A DNA stretch of 64,000 bases, from NCBI GenBank assembly GCA_008638375.1, contig CM018031.1:65104418-65168417 (forward strand), in the 5' to 3' direction. Source of the stretch: Nyssa sinensis (taxonomy: Eukaryota; Streptophyta; Magnoliopsida; Cornales; Nyssaceae). Within the stretch, counting starts at the first letter, position 1; every line of letters begins with the position of its first letter. Of this stretch, positions 1 to 11,755 are shown one piece after another. Made by a program: the position numbers and the translations under genes. The notes beneath the pieces were generated by a model that worked only from the letters and a program-made list of their open reading frames with translations, was not told where the DNA came from and made no database searches.

Positions 1-658
1 AAACCCTTTATGGCATACAAAGGCAAGTAGCATTCTTATGACTTCTAATCTAACAATCGGAGCAAAAGTTTCTTCATAATCAATGTCCTCTTCTTAGTTG
101 TATCCTTGAGCTACTAACCTAGGCTTTATTTTTAGCTATGTTTTCTTCTTCGTCTTTCTTGTTTCTAAAGGCTCATTTTGTTCCAATTATGATTTGCTCT
201 CTACGTCTAAGAAATAAGTTCCAAACGTTATTTCTTTCAAATTGATTTAATTCTTCTTGCATAGCTAATATCTAAGATTCATCATTTTTAGCTTCTTGAA
301 TATTTTTAGATTCAATTTGAGATAAAAATGCTAGACTATTGCAAACATTTTTCAATAATGCTCTAGTAGCAACTTTTTGAGTTAGTTCACTAATTATTTG
401 ATCTTTGACAAACTTTCATTCTTTGGAAGGGTCTAATCCAACATCTTGAGTTACAATTTCATTTTTTATTTCATATTCTTTTGCATCTTTAAGATATTGA
501 TGATTTTCGTTATTGTCTTGAAGTAATTTATTTATATTTGAATCATTTTGTACATCATTATCATCATCTACATTCTTTTTTGAGATGTGAGGATAATATT
601 CATCAAACACAACATGTATAGATTCTTCTAATTTTAGAATTCTTTTGTTAAAGATTCT

Positions 659-859
659 TTATGTTTTGCTTATGTTGGAAAATTCTAAGAAGATTTCTTC
701 ATCAGATTTAACATTAAACTTTCCTAAATTTTCTTTATCATTTAAAACATAACATTTATATCTAAATACATGAATGTAGCTAATGATTGGCTTTTTGTTA
801 TTCCAAAGTTCATAAGGAGTTATATTAAGTTTTGGCCTTATAATCACTTTGTTTATCAC
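659..859 (-). pseudogene. Copia integrase C-terminal fragment
   Basis: The peptide reads RPKLNITPYELWNNKKP, then a segment matching the copia integrase C-terminus (NKTPYELW...KPNISYFHPFGCKCFILN...GKFDAKSDEGIFLGYS in the family). The GKFNVKSDEEIFLEFS ending sits just before the variable linker at 416-610. An internal stop separates it from the integrase catalytic core to its right. Degenerate. Confidence 0.85.
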
Positions 860-1597
860 ATAACAAACAGTGTTTACTGCTTCAGCCTAAAACTACTTAG
901 GTAAATTATGTTCATTAAGTGTCATTCTAGCCATTTCTTGAAGTGATCTATTTTTCTTTTAAACTACTCCATTTTGTTGAGGTGTCCTAAGAGTTGAGAA
1001 ATTATAACCAATTCCGCATTCATCACAATATATTTCTATATATTTATTATCAAATTCTTTACCCATATCACTTCTAACATTATTAATAGAGTATCCTTTT
1101 TAATTTTGGATTCTTTTACATAATTTTGTGAAAGTTTCACGTGCCTCATCCTTGTGAGAGATGAATAATATCCAAGTATATCTTGAATAGTCATCCACAA
1201 TGACAAAGGAGTAATATTTTCTTCCTAAACTTGCAACTCTAGTTGGTCCAAATAGGTCCAAATGCAATAGTTGTAGTGATTTACTTGTTGAAATGTCCTT
1301 CTTTTTGAAGAATTATTTCATTCCTAGTTGACAAGCACCACATATACTATCTTTTACAAATTTTGTTTGGGATAGACCTCTAACTAATTCATGTCTAGAC
1401 AAGTTAGAGATTAAGTGCATGCTTGCATGACCTGGTCTTCTATACCATAACCAACTATTTTCATTTAAGGTCGCATAACATTGCACATTTTGTGAAACAA
1501 TGTCATCAAAATTAATACAATAGATAATGTTATCCCTATATGCAACAAATAGAATATTTTCATGGTTGCATGCATATTTAATTAGACATTTATTGAC

Positions 1598-1876
1598 TTA
1601 AAAAATAACAACATAACCTTTATCACATAGTTGACTAATACTTAGAAAGTTATGTTTCAAGTTGTCAACAAGAAGCACATTTTCAATAGATAAAGATGAG
1701 ATTTTACCTATACTTCCTATTCCAATGATTTTACTTACTGAGTTGTCCCCAAAACTCACATATTCAGCATCTTTTGTAATGAGCGATGTGAACTTGGATT
1801 TGTCTTTGGTCACATGCCTTGAGCATCTACTATCAAAGAAGCATTTGTCCTTACTTGAGGAGGACTTCAAGCACAC
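1598..1876 (-). pseudogene. Copia protease / GAG-pre-integrase fragment
   Basis: The frame contains the FFDSRCSRHVT protease-like motif (family form WYLDSGCSRHMTG), followed by the YVSFGDNS and LLVDNLKHNFLSISQLCDKG signatures that lead into the GAG-pre-integrase domain. The catalytic DSG is DSR here, so the copy would be inactive even if expressed. It is flanked by stops on both sides and is part of the decayed element at 1-3522. Confidence 0.85.
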
Positions 1877-2078
1877 CTATAAAACCAACTAAAGTAACTC
1901 CTTTTGATACCCAAACCTTCTTGGGTTCTTAAGGGTTAGTCTTAGGTAACAAAGTTCTTTTTGGGACCCAAATTATTTTGCTTTTGTCCTTCATGTCTTT
2001 TCTAGATTTTTTTGAAGATTGAGCATGAATGGTTGCATTTGAACTAGAGGCTCTAACAAAGAAATTTTGATAAGACTT

Positions 2079-2510
2079 TTATTTGGTATGAGCATTATAT
2101 CTCAAACCAGCTTTATCAAAAATACATCTTTGTTGTGAGATAATTTTATCTTTAATCTCAGTTCCCTTAGTAAACTTTTTGATAGTAAAATTTAGATCAT
2201 CCACATTTTTCTTGAGAGAGCAATTTTCTCCCTCAAGATCCTTATTTTTTAAAATTAAGAAATATTTTTCTTTTTTTAAAATTTTATTTTGATCATTTGA
2301 AAGAGAGCAGATTTTCTTTTTAAGATCCTTGTTTTTAAAGAAGAATTTCTCAAGTTCAAGATGTAATTCCTCAAAGGTATTTTCTAACTCTTCATAGGAA
2401 GGAGATGAGTCAAGATTAGAGTTTACCTCATCCTTATGAGCCACGAAGCAAAAGTTGGCTACTTCTTGGTCGCTTGACTCCTCATCTGATTCATCCCAAG
2501 TGGTTTTCAT
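2079..2510 (-). pseudogene. Copia gag C-terminal coiled coil
   Basis: A 143-residue frame starts with an acidic stretch (DESDEESSDQE) and continues as a Lys/Glu/Leu-rich coiled coil, the usual SIRE-type gag extension after the zinc knuckle. The knuckle itself sits just upstream on the minus strand in a different frame (2546-2600). The following block (GLRYNAHTK) leads into the protease region. A frameshift breaks continuity with the gag core at 2815-3300. Confidence 0.75.
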
Positions 2511-2814
2511 TGCCTTATTCTTGGATCTTCTTCATTCTCCTTTGAGTTCAGGATATTCCGCCTTTATATGTCCTTGTTTATGACACTCATAGCAAGTTGG
2601 AGGTTCCTTCTTTCTTGATTCCTATTTTTTTTTCTTTCAATTTTGTTGCTTCCTTCTTAGATAGCTTTTGAATTTTCTTGTGATGAAGGCAACATCTTCA
2701 TCACTTTCTTGATCATCTTCTTCATTTTATTCATCTTCATTTGTATGAGATGAGGATTTAAGAGCAAGGTTCTTCTTTGGTTTATCCTCCTCTTCATGAC
2801 TTTTTATAGTAAAC

Positions 2815-3300
2815 TTATGAGTCATGACAGATCCTGTGAAACTCATCAAGGCTTAGTTTGTTGAGATCATTTGCTTCTTGAATGGCCGTCACTTTGACTT
2901 CCCATGTCCTTGGAAGATACCTAAGGATTTTTCTCACCATCTCAACGTTAGTATAGCTCTTGCCAAGAGCTTTCAAAGATTTAATAATGTTAGTAAAGTG
3001 AGTAATCATTTCAAGTATAGACTCACTATCTATCATTTACTTTAAATAGTTCATACTTATGAACTAGCATACTAATTTTAGATTCTTTGACATGATTTGT
3101 ACCTTTGTAGGTAATTTCATGTTTATCTCATATCTTCTTTGTGGATTCGCAATCGGAGATTCTATTGAACTCATTTGCATCCAAGGCAAAATATTACTCA
3201 TTTCCTTAGCATTTAGTTGAATGAGTTTGAGATCTTTTTTATCCCATTCTTGTTCTTCTTTAGCAACCTTGGTAGTGTTAGTAGAACTTTCGAACTTCAT
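2815..3300 (-). pseudogene. Copia gag core (UBN2-like) in two broken frames
   Basis: Two short frames (3300-3064 and 3036-2815) together give a copia gag core. The second contains FTNIIKSLKALGKSYTN, VRKILRYLPRTWE and KVTAIQEANDL, which match the gag_pre/UBN2 domain of plant copia elements (FT.I.N.L..LG...).  The frames are separated by a stop and frameshift near 3040-3060. A nucleic-acid-binding capsid role is family knowledge; this copy is dead. Confidence 0.8.
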
Positions 3301-3507
3301 TGGGATATGAGGCCCAATTGTAATGACTTTTCATATTTCATAATTTAAGGCTTGAATATAGATCTTCATTATAGCCTTCCAATAACTATAATTTTAGCCA
3401 TTAAACAAAGAAGGTCCATTTGACGATTGCCCTTTGACAAAGACGATTCCTATAATATTTTTCATATCTTTTCTCTTAGAGTGTTAACTTTATTTTACAA
3501 GAGACGA

Positions 3508-3520
3508 GACTCTTATATCA
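3508..3520 (-). other. Primer binding site of the copia element
   Basis: On the minus strand the bases TGATATAAGAGTC follow the LTR end by two bases and match 10 of 13 of the initiator Met-tRNA binding site TGGTATCAGAGCC. Together with the preceding CTATTCACCCC...CTAG ending, this is the usual LTR/PBS junction of SIRE-type elements. Confidence 0.7.
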
Positions 3521-3522
3521 TT

Positions 3523-5129
3523 TGTTACCCAAATATTTACCCTAGAGGAGGGGTGAATAGAGTATTTTGTAAATATTGGTTTATTTTTCATCTTAAAAAA
3601 TGAAAGCTGTAAATGCACAATAAACAAACAATAGAGAGAGAGAGAGAGAGAGAAAACACAACAATTTTATGATGTTCAGAAAACTTCTTACATCATCGAC
3701 TTAAGTATTCCCACTTGAGTTTTTTCATTATTGTGAACTCCTTGCAAGTGGAGACCAAAAATTTACAAAGCGAAGATCGTAACCTTCTTATCCTAACAAA
3801 ATATATCATTTTGCCTCACCGAGTAACACATACCCACAACTCTAACCGCAATGAGATGATACAAAGATATTTACCAAATAACACTCATTTTTTGAGTAGT
3901 TTTGGATCAATAAGATGCTCACTCTCTATAGATAGAACATGAGTAAGCTTAGAGTATTTAAGATGAGTATAACTTTCAGATCTAGATTTGAAAGATGTTA
4001 GATTTGAAGTCAATAACAAAGGTGTGAAAGTGTATGCTTGCAAGTGATGGCTTAGAAAGCCCTAGAGAACTTCTATTTATAGTCTTTTAAAGAATATGTT
4101 TGTCGCTTTTCAAACAGAGTCGTTTCTCCCCTTTTTTCTATTCAAAATTTGAATTTGTGATTTCCAGATCAACAGAATCAGTCGACTGAATCATCAAGTA
4201 GTCTACTACAATGAGGAATCGTCGACTGATTAGGTCAACTGATTTTTTCAAAGGGTTTGAGGTTTATTTGGCTAAAAACAATTAGTCAACTGGTTCTATT
4301 TGTACACTATTTTTTCTTTGAGAAATGGTCAACTCATATTTCTATTAGGTCGATTGATTTGGACAAAATGTTTAGGCAGTTCATAAAAAATGGTCACTCA
4401 GTCGACTAGTTATATAAATCAGTTGGCTTGGTTTTGTATGTACACTGATTTTTCTTTTGAAAGTCAATTGGCTGATACTCCTTGGAGGTCGACCGACTTG
4501 GACAATGAGTGTTTAGGTTGTTTTGTAAAACATCACTCAGTCGACCAGTTCTATGGATCAGTCGACTGGTTTGATCAGTGTAAGTAATAAGATTTAAGAA
4601 TCAGTCGATTGGTTTGATGAATTGGTCGTCTAGTTTAGACAATGAGTGTCTTCTAGCTTTTCTTTCTTAGTGTACTTTTATCAAAGCCTTTTGATCTTTC
4701 AAAACTTAAGTTATGACAATGTTTTGTTTTGAAAAATTATTTGAGGTTAGTTCTTAGATGATCATTTTAAATAGTAAAAGCTTACGACCAATAATTCAAT
4801 CTCATCCTATGTCACTCAAAACCCAAAAGATAAAATAAGAAAAATAAAAGTCGTTCACTTGAATCATTGGACTTGAGTGTGTCCAATTGCTTGAATCATC
4901 ATGAGCATTCCACTAGTTTTGATCTTTGCTTTGGAGCATAATCTTGAGCGAAGTTTTTTAGCTTGATGAACTTTGTCATTTACTTGGTCAACAATCTTTT
5001 TTGACCTAGAAGACCTGTTTGCATTATCACTTGGATAAAACATTAGTCTATTGGATAATGTTTTGTGATCATCAAAATTACTAAGATGTCCTTGGTTGAA
5101 ACCCTTTAGGATAACAAATTTATAGTTCA
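3523..5129 (-). repeat. 5' LTR of the copia element (outer edge approximate)
   Basis: On the minus strand the LTR ends ...TAACA two bases before the PBS and, read outward, starts near 5129 (TG). It carries a GA microsatellite (about 3640-3658) and a run of near-palindromic GTCGAC-containing motifs between about 4180 and 4650 (for example CAGTCGACTG), recurring every 30-90 bases. The segment near 5040-5100 contains TTTGATGATCACAAAAC, similar to the start of many SIRE LTRs. No partner LTR is in the window, so the outer border is a guess and could be tens of bases off. Confidence 0.6.
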
Positions 5130-6609
5130 AATATTTTTTGAAATAGTACTATTTTCAAAGAAAAAATATTATAGAAATATAAACTAATAAGAAAAATGAA
5201 CAAAATATATACTCGAAATTGTGTTATCTTTCAATGAATTTTAATTTATTTTTTTTGTACTTTTGTCAAAATCTCTTACTTAATTAAAATAGATTCAAAT
5301 AAATAAAACACAATCCCATTACATAACATATCATCCAATATTGTGAAACTCCAATTATTCAAAGAAATTAACAATTTTTAAAAACTTACAAATGACATGT
5401 TTCTTGCAAAAAAAAAAAGTTTATTCAGCCATTTCTTCCAACCTGCTCCACTTTTAGATTTCTCGTTATTTACAAAAACTATATTCATCCGTACAACTAA
5501 AGAAGACTTAAAAACCACTTGACTTTTTAACACATTTACTTATTAATAATTCGATTTAATAAAGACTCTTGGGAGGAGGAGCAAGAAGATATATGGAGAG
5601 AAGAGGAGGAGCCACATGTGTTACAACATTGAAGAAAGTGAAGGATTTGTCAATTTTTCATAATTGCATGAGATGCAATAAATACAAAGAAAGTAAGTTA
5701 GAGGAGAGAAAAAAGAAGAGCATGTGAACTATAACAACCATCTATTCCTCTTCTTTTTAATTATTCTTATTACTAATTTAGTTAATGACCATATCAATCT
5801 AAAACCCCTAGATTACCTCAAAATAACCATTCGAAAGTATATAAAATCCAAAATCAAATTACTGTTAAATGAATAAGCATAAAAATATACCAACTTGTCC
5901 CCCTACCCCAACAATAAAGATAAAAGAAACTTAAAACATCAAATCTGATTCACTGTAATTCAAACAAAAAAAATTCATCCAAAAGTAAAAGTTTGAAAGA
6001 AAAAAAAATAGAAATAAGACTTCTTGCTTGGATAATTAGGGTTTGCACTTATTAATTGTAATTAATCTACATAAATAATTAAGAGAGATTGTGAGTAAAA
6101 ATAAGAGTTAATTAGTGGAAAGTCCATCAAAATAACTCTCTACAAGCTAAGGTCAAAAGATAAGTATTTTAACTTTAAAAGTTCTTGAGTTTTTAAATTG
6201 TGTGGCCCCAAGTTCATTAGTGATGAGGTTGTACTATCATTTTATTCTTAATGAAAAATTATCCCCACTTTCCCTTTTAATATCTTAACCGGATCTCGAT
6301 GAACTTGTTATTCATCATGATATCTCCAGAAGCAATGAGAGGTGGTTTGAGGCTCTGTGTGAGAGGAATTTGAGAGGTTGAGAGCAAGAAACACCATGGT
6401 TAAGCAACATCCATCTCCATCTCGCCATTTTGATCAAGAAAGTGATCGGCACCTCCGATATGCGGTCTTTATACATATAATTTGTTTTACCTTTTGTATT
6501 GGCCCTTCTAGTCATACTCTGTCCTATTGAAAGAAACACCAATTATTTTGGTATGTGAATGGTTAAAGATTCTCCAATTTTTGACCCCATTAGACTTCTT
6601 TGATGCATG
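5130..6609. other. AT-rich stretch with no recognisable gene
   Basis: No coding frame with recognisable similarity on either strand. There are poly-A runs (about 5409, 5999) and scattered short frames only. If the kinesin gene has upstream exons they could lie here, but I could not identify any. Confidence 0.5.
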
Positions 6610-6614
6610 AGCAG

Positions 6615-7203
6615 TGATGTTGCACTTTCTGATCAGTGGGGTTTCCACTTTTCGTCGCCTGTCAAGAACTCAAAAAGAGAGATCAGAGGGCCACCGGGTT
6701 GGCTTTGGTGGTAGCTGTTCCAATAATAAAGTCAGTAAAAATAAAAGAGAGACTACAACTAAAAAAGATTAATTGCCCATAATTGAAAAGTGCACCTTAG
6801 GGTTGTATTTAGAGGTTGCGAATCTCCTAAGTTGATTAGGATTTGGAGTCGTAAAGATCAAGATTTGAAGATATCTAAAGATGGTGGTTACCCTATTGAA
6901 CCTTGACCTCCGCAAAACTAGGGATCGGAAGATATCCGAGAATGGCAATTTTCATGTCGCACTCTGTTTCCTTATTCCAAGGTCGATAGAGCATGTAAGG
7001 CGGTGATCAGTTGGGGACCCCTCTAGGTACGTACTCCAAGCTCTCTATTCTAGAAGAAAGGTCTGTGCCCTTCTGACCAAGGAACGTCTAGATCTTTGGG
7101 GTTGTCAAATCTGAATAGCTTTGTGTCATTTCCTGACTTGCATATGAAAGAGCTTATATACACATGTCAAGTTTGGGTTAGGCTGTCATTTTATGGTACA
7201 TCA
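6615..7203 (+). repeat. Left LTR of the LARD element
   Basis: 589 bp, TG...CA ends. It aligns along its length with 11756-12341, including the shared blocks GGGCCACCGGGTTGGCT, GATTAGGATTTGGAGTCG and TCAGTTGGGGACCCCTCTAG. A possible promoter TATA (GTTGTATTTAGAGG) lies near 6805-6820. Confidence 0.9.
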
Positions 7204-7677
7204 GCTACTCCCCCCCCGAGCCTTAGTTCAGTGGGACCCATGCAGAACTGAGGTTAGGGTTTTTGAAGGGTCACGTGTCTTCTCATTAATGCGCTGTTCT
7301 GTATTTGGAGAAAACAGTCGTTAATGGAGCAGTTACGACGCAATCATTACTTATGCCACCGATTCAGTAATCGAGGCCATCATTATCCAACTGTCGTTTG
7401 GGATTTAAGGAACTAAATGATGCCTTTAAGAGTTTTATAAATAGTGACATTTTCCCCCTTGGATTCCTTTACGAATCCTACATTCCTTCAAAGCTTTTGA
7501 AAAGAGAAAAAATCACTGAGCGATTTTCGGTGTACCTGAAGACTTCTCTATTTTTTTCTCCTATCGGTGAGTGGTAACCCTCATTTTCCTTTACTTTTTG
7601 TTTTGTTTTCTCACCATGCTTCTTCTACTTTTTTCTTTTCTGCATTTTCATTTGCTTCCTCACTTGTTTTTACCACA

Positions 7678-9564
7678 ATGTCGTTCTCTGATACACATTC
7701 CGGTAGCGTGGGAAATAGGGAAATTTTTGAAATGGGTAGTTGTAGGGCATTTCCAGTTGAGGAAATGAGTGATTCCTCGAGTGGTGATTCAGGGGTGCTG
7801 TTTCTCAAAGTGTACCTTGAATCTATGAACAAGGAGGTCGGCACATCGGGCGGATCTTAGAAGAGAAAGAAGGATGAGAGTGCCATGACTGAGAGCATGC
7901 TAGATGCTCTGAAGATGTATTTTGATTTCCCCAAAAATGTGCACTGTAGTATCCCTAGGAAAATAGATCGTCCGTCAGACATTGAGAGGGGGAGATCTGT
8001 GCTTACCTTGAATGGTTCGAGGTCGGTGTGTGTTTCCCTTTACAACCCCCTCTTAAATGACTTTTTTAGTTGGTTCAAGATCTGCCCTACTGAGCCGAAT
8101 ATTAACAACTGGAAGGCAGTTGATGCCGTTTTTAGTACTAGATCATCAGAAAGGGGTTGGGGTAGATCTGGACCTCATCCAGAGTAACATGGACATGAAG
8201 TTCCTCAGGTCGGAAGGGCTATATTACATGTCCTTTAACAAGAGGTTCAAGCCCCTGACCTCGATACCCATTTCCAACAAGACATGGAAGAAATGGTACT
8301 TCTTTGTCAACGGATGATGGGAGTATGAAGATTATGAGAACCGAACAAGTCTTTTTCCTCGGCATTACCGGCTTCAAGGTTGAGCCCACAGACCTTTGGT
8401 TTTTAGTTGTGGCTTCTTCTTTCAGTTTTGTCTAACTTGGTGTTGTTTTCTTTTGTATTATAGATAATAAGGCTTAGAGGAGATCGGTCTTTACTCCAGA
8501 ACTTCAGGAGAAGTACCAGCGACTTCTACATCCCCTAGACAGACCTCACGACCGCTTCTTGACCTTATAGAACTTCATGGAGGTTGGCCTGGTAAAGAAC
8601 AAGTCGGCCGCTCTGAAGAAGTTAGTGTAGTCGACCTGGACGCCGGGCTCCCAAGAAGATTGGGAAGGCATCCAATCCTTTCATTCATCCCCCTCCTCAA
8701 AAGAAGAGGAGGACTGAAGTGGGGGCCTCCAACTTTCCGGAGCGTTACGGTCTCCGAAGAGCTGGCTACGCTAGTTGCCTACGAGGAGCTACTGCCTCAT
8801 CCAGCCCCGTTAGCGCGCTCGGTCCCCTCCAGGATTATTTCAGCCGAGAACAAGGAGGCCACTATCAGGAGGGCCTACGAAGACTCCTGGTCTTTACCTC
8901 GGAGTGCTTCAAAGGCATGAAGCCCCGAAGAATAGCTAGAGACCTATTCGTCTCCCATATGAGGGTAAATTATTATTTTTTTATATCTTATTTCTGCTCT
9001 AATTAACGTACTTTTGTTCTGAATGACCCATTTGATCTTTATCTTTCGCAGGTCGTCCATGCCATGGCGACGATCATGGACTTCCCAGAGGAGTCTGAGC
9101 GGGCGGACAAGCTCCAAGCCGAGCTAGACGAGACCTACCTTCAACTCAGGACAGCCCGTTTAGCCTCCTATTCTTTCGAGGAGAAATTCAAAAAAACTCT
9201 GAATAATGTGGCCATCCTAGAGTCACAGAAGAATGCTTTGGCTTCTAAGCTGGAGGCCTTGAAGAAGGAGAATGAGGAAGTGGAAGCCACGGCTGCTCTG
9301 AAGCTGGCCTTTAGCGTTCAAACGGCTAAGGATGCGGCCAGGGAGGAGATAGAGAAGAAGTTTAGAGATAAAGTGAATCAGCTAGGCGGGGAGTTCGTGG
9401 ATCACGAGTATGAGTTGTTTTAGAAGAAGATCCAGAAGCTCTACTCTGACCTCGACATTTCAGGAATGGTCGCGATTCAACTAGATGATCCAGAGCTCAG
9501 TCCCTTGGAAGCCACCCCAGCTGAGCCTGCCGAAGAGGCTGCCCCCTCTGCTGAGGACCCTTGA
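7678..9564 (+). pseudogene. Gag-like / putative gypsy-type transposon protein (PF04195-like), decayed
   Basis: The frame starts at an ATG (MSFSDTHSGSVG) and has an in-frame TAG at 7858-7860. It then runs through a globular region (PRKIDRPSDIERG, NPLLNDFFSWFKICP, NINNWKAVDAVF). After a frameshift near 8130-8150 it continues in another frame to TWKKWYFFVNG, with a TGA at 8315-8317 directly before WEYED. The layout and the W.KWYFFV..WEYE block resemble plant 'putative gypsy type transposon' proteins (PF04195); that is from memory and unverified. A probable intron (8965-9051, GT...CGCAG) precedes a long coiled coil (MATIMDFPEESERADKL and onward), which has an in-frame TAG at 9421-9423 and an acidic, Pro/Ala-rich end. 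The coiled-coil part is clearly homologous to 59797-60264. Confidence 0.7.
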
Positions 9565-9689
9565 TTGGGGTGTTTTTTTTTTTTTTTTTTTGTAAATTTG
9601 TACTATTTCGCCTTTTGGGGCTTATCAATAAAATATCATTTATTTATCTCGGTCTCTTGTGTATTCAGACCCAACACACATGTACTCAA

Positions 9690-10490
9690 AACATAATCTT
9701 CTGACCTAAAACACTTGTAATTAAGTCAAGATAAAATCTTTAGACTTGAAATTTGTAATTGAATGGCAATTAAGTCAGAACATAATATTCAAACCGGGAC
9801 ATTTGTAGTTAAGTCAAGATAAAATCTTCAGACTTAAAATACTTGTAATTGGATTAAGATAAAATCTTCAGACCTGAAACACTTGCAGTTCAGTCAAGAT
9901 AAAACCTTCAAACCTGAAATACTTGTAATTGAATTAAGATAAAGTCTTTAGACCTGAGACACTTGCAGTTAAGTCAAGATTAAATCTTCAGACCAGAAAT
10001 ACTTGTAATTGAATTAAGATAAAATCTTCAAACCTGTGACACTTGCAATTAAGTCAAGATAAAATCTCCAGACCTGAAATACTTGTAATTGAATTAAGAT
10101 AAAATTTTCAGACCTGAGACACTTGCAGTTAAGTCAAGATAAAATCTTCAGACCTGAAATACTTGTAATTGAATTAAGATAAAATCTTCAGACCTGAGAC
10201 ACTTGCAATTAAGTCAAGATAAAATCTCCAGACCTGAAATACTTGTAATTGAATTAAGATAAAATTTTCAGACCTGAGACACTTGCAGTTAAGTCAAGAT
10301 AAAATCTTCAGACCTGAAATACTTGTAATTGAATTAAGATAAAATCTTCAGACCTGAGACACTTGCAGTTAAGTCAAGATAAAATCTTCAGACCTGAAAT
10401 ACTTGTAATTGAATTAAGATAAAATCTTTAGACCTGAGACACTTGCAGTTAAGTCAAGATAAAATCTTCAAACCTGAAAGATTTGTAATG
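9690..10490. repeat. Tandem array of 40 bp units (80 bp dimer) inside the LARD element
   Basis: About 20 copies of a 40-base unit in two alternating versions. One contains GAAATACTTGTAATTGAATT, the other GAGACACTTGCAGTTAAGTC, both followed by AAGATAAAATCTTCA. The alternation gives an 80 bp higher-order period, and several 120-base blocks (for example those starting at 10141 and 10261) are nearly identical. The edges are more degenerate than the middle, as expected for unequal exchange. Confidence 0.95.
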
Positions 10491-10990
10491 GCTAAAAGAA
10501 TGGACCAGACTTGGGGATCTGTGCATTAAGGTGGAACAAAACTAGGGGTCTATGCATTAAGGTGGACCAGACCTGGGGGCTCTGTGCATTAAGATGGACT
10601 AGACCTGTAGCACTTGTAATAGATACAAGACTTTTAGGAGTCTGTGCATTGAAATGGACCAGACTTGGGGGTCTGTGCATTAGGATGGACCAAACCTGTA
10701 GCACTTGTAGTAGAGACAAGGCTTTTAAAGGGTTTGTGTATTGAAATGGACCAGACTTGTAGCATTTGTAATGGATATAAGACTTTTAGGTGTCTGTACA
10801 TTGAAATGGACCAGACTTGGGGGGTCTGTGCATTATGACGGACCAGACCTGTAGCACTTGTAGTGGATACAAGGCTTTTAGGGGTCTGTGCATTGAAATG
10901 GATCAGACCTGTAGCACTTGTAATGGATACAAGGCTTTTAGGGGTTTGTGCATTGAAATGGACCAGACCTGGGGTCTGTACATTGAGATG
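10490..10990. repeat. Second tandem array, about 60 bp units
   Basis: Imperfect copies contain CACTTGTAATGGATACAAG, then TTTTAGGGGTCTGTGCATTG and AAATGGACCAGACC. The unit shares the ACTTGTAAT core with the 40 bp array, so the two probably arose from one ancestral unit. A similar array sits at the matching place in the second LARD copy (60480-60860). Confidence 0.9.
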
Positions 10991-11755
10991 GAAGCACTTA
11001 GAAAAGAAAAAAAAAAACCTTTTATTGATAATACTTTCGTAAGTGCTCAACATTCTAAGGCCTAGGCATAAGCTTCCAGGTTATATCCTCTAACCAGTAA
11101 GTTGTTGGCCTTGTCTTGCAGCATCAGTTCCTATGTGGAGGGGATGATTCCGTCTAGTAGTGGCAAGGGGACGTTGCCCTGCTTGGATTGGGGGAACTGA
11201 TGCCAGTGGAGGCTAGAACTCTGGTGACGCTGGATTGGCCTGTGAGGTTGCTGGAGTTAGGGATCTTTGTTTTACTTTGATAATGGACAGTAGGACAAAA
11301 AGTAGGCATCCCTCTCCCTACTATGGTTGATGGCTAAGGATCACCCCTTATGTGAGTGGTACCATGGGGGTGTACCGACTGCATGTTGGGGGCCCCTATG
11401 GGGGGTCCTCCGCCCTATGGTGGTGGCAGGATGCTGAGCCTTTTCACTAGCAGCATTGGAGGGAGGATGAGTGGGATTATTCTACTGATTCTGAGCCAAC
11501 GATGCCAGGGCTTGGGACATGACGAGGAGTTATTCTTGCACCAGATCGGACTGTCGTTGGATCCGATTAAGTTACTGTTGTACGTGATCAGAAGTTTGCC
11601 CCCTTCCTCTTCTAGTAGAAGGCTGGTTTCAGGGGCTTTGAGAATTTTTCCTTAGATGAAGATTGGGAGCCATGATTCCTCTAGAAGACAAACGAACTAT
11701 TTTTGACAAAGAGGATTAGAAGGAATGATTGTCTTTCCCACTAACGGCGGCAAAT
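10991..11755. other. LARD interior between tandem array and right LTR
   Basis: GC-richer than its surroundings with Gly/Met-rich short frames, but I recognise no protein. No polypurine tract directly abuts the LTR; the closest purine-rich stretch is GAGGATTAGAAGGAATGA near 11711-11728. Confidence 0.5.

Larger units (their letters stand above)
1..3522 (-). mobile_element. Decayed Ty1-copia (SIRE/Maximus-like) gag-pol, 3' part cut by window edge
   Basis: Read on the minus strand, the domains come in copia order: gag (3300-2815), coiled-coil and zinc-knuckle gag tail (2600-2079), GAG-pre-integrase with protease (1876-1598), integrase (about 1560-659), linker (610-416), and the first reverse transcriptase block (about 180-1, reading IRMLLAFVCHKG). 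Integrase comes before RT, which is diagnostic of copia. Many in-frame stops and frameshifts separate the blocks, so nothing is translatable end to end. The zinc knuckle near 2546-2600 reads CYECHKQGH but a Tyr replaces the last expected Cys. RT, RNase H and the 3' LTR lie left of the window. Assignment to the SIRE/Maximus lineage rests on the long gag coiled coil, the LTR end and the large LTR, and is an inference. Confidence 0.85.

Noticed and set aside
4864..5130. 88-codon minus-strand frame
   Set aside because: Lies in the copia LTR and resembles LTR DNA rather than a protein family.
7567..7677. Upstream extension of the gag-like frame from a GTG at 7567
   Set aside because: Plant nuclear genes do not normally start at GTG, and the extension is a hydrophobic T/C-rich translation; the ATG at 7678 fits better.
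9690..10490. CRISPR-like regular repeat spacing
   Set aside because: The units are contiguous tandem repeats without unique spacers, in a plant retroelement.
10492..11065. Several open frames of 75-139 codons on both strands
   Set aside because: They are translations of the tandem array; the peptides repeat with the DNA unit (for example SLVSTTSATGLVH) and have no independent support.
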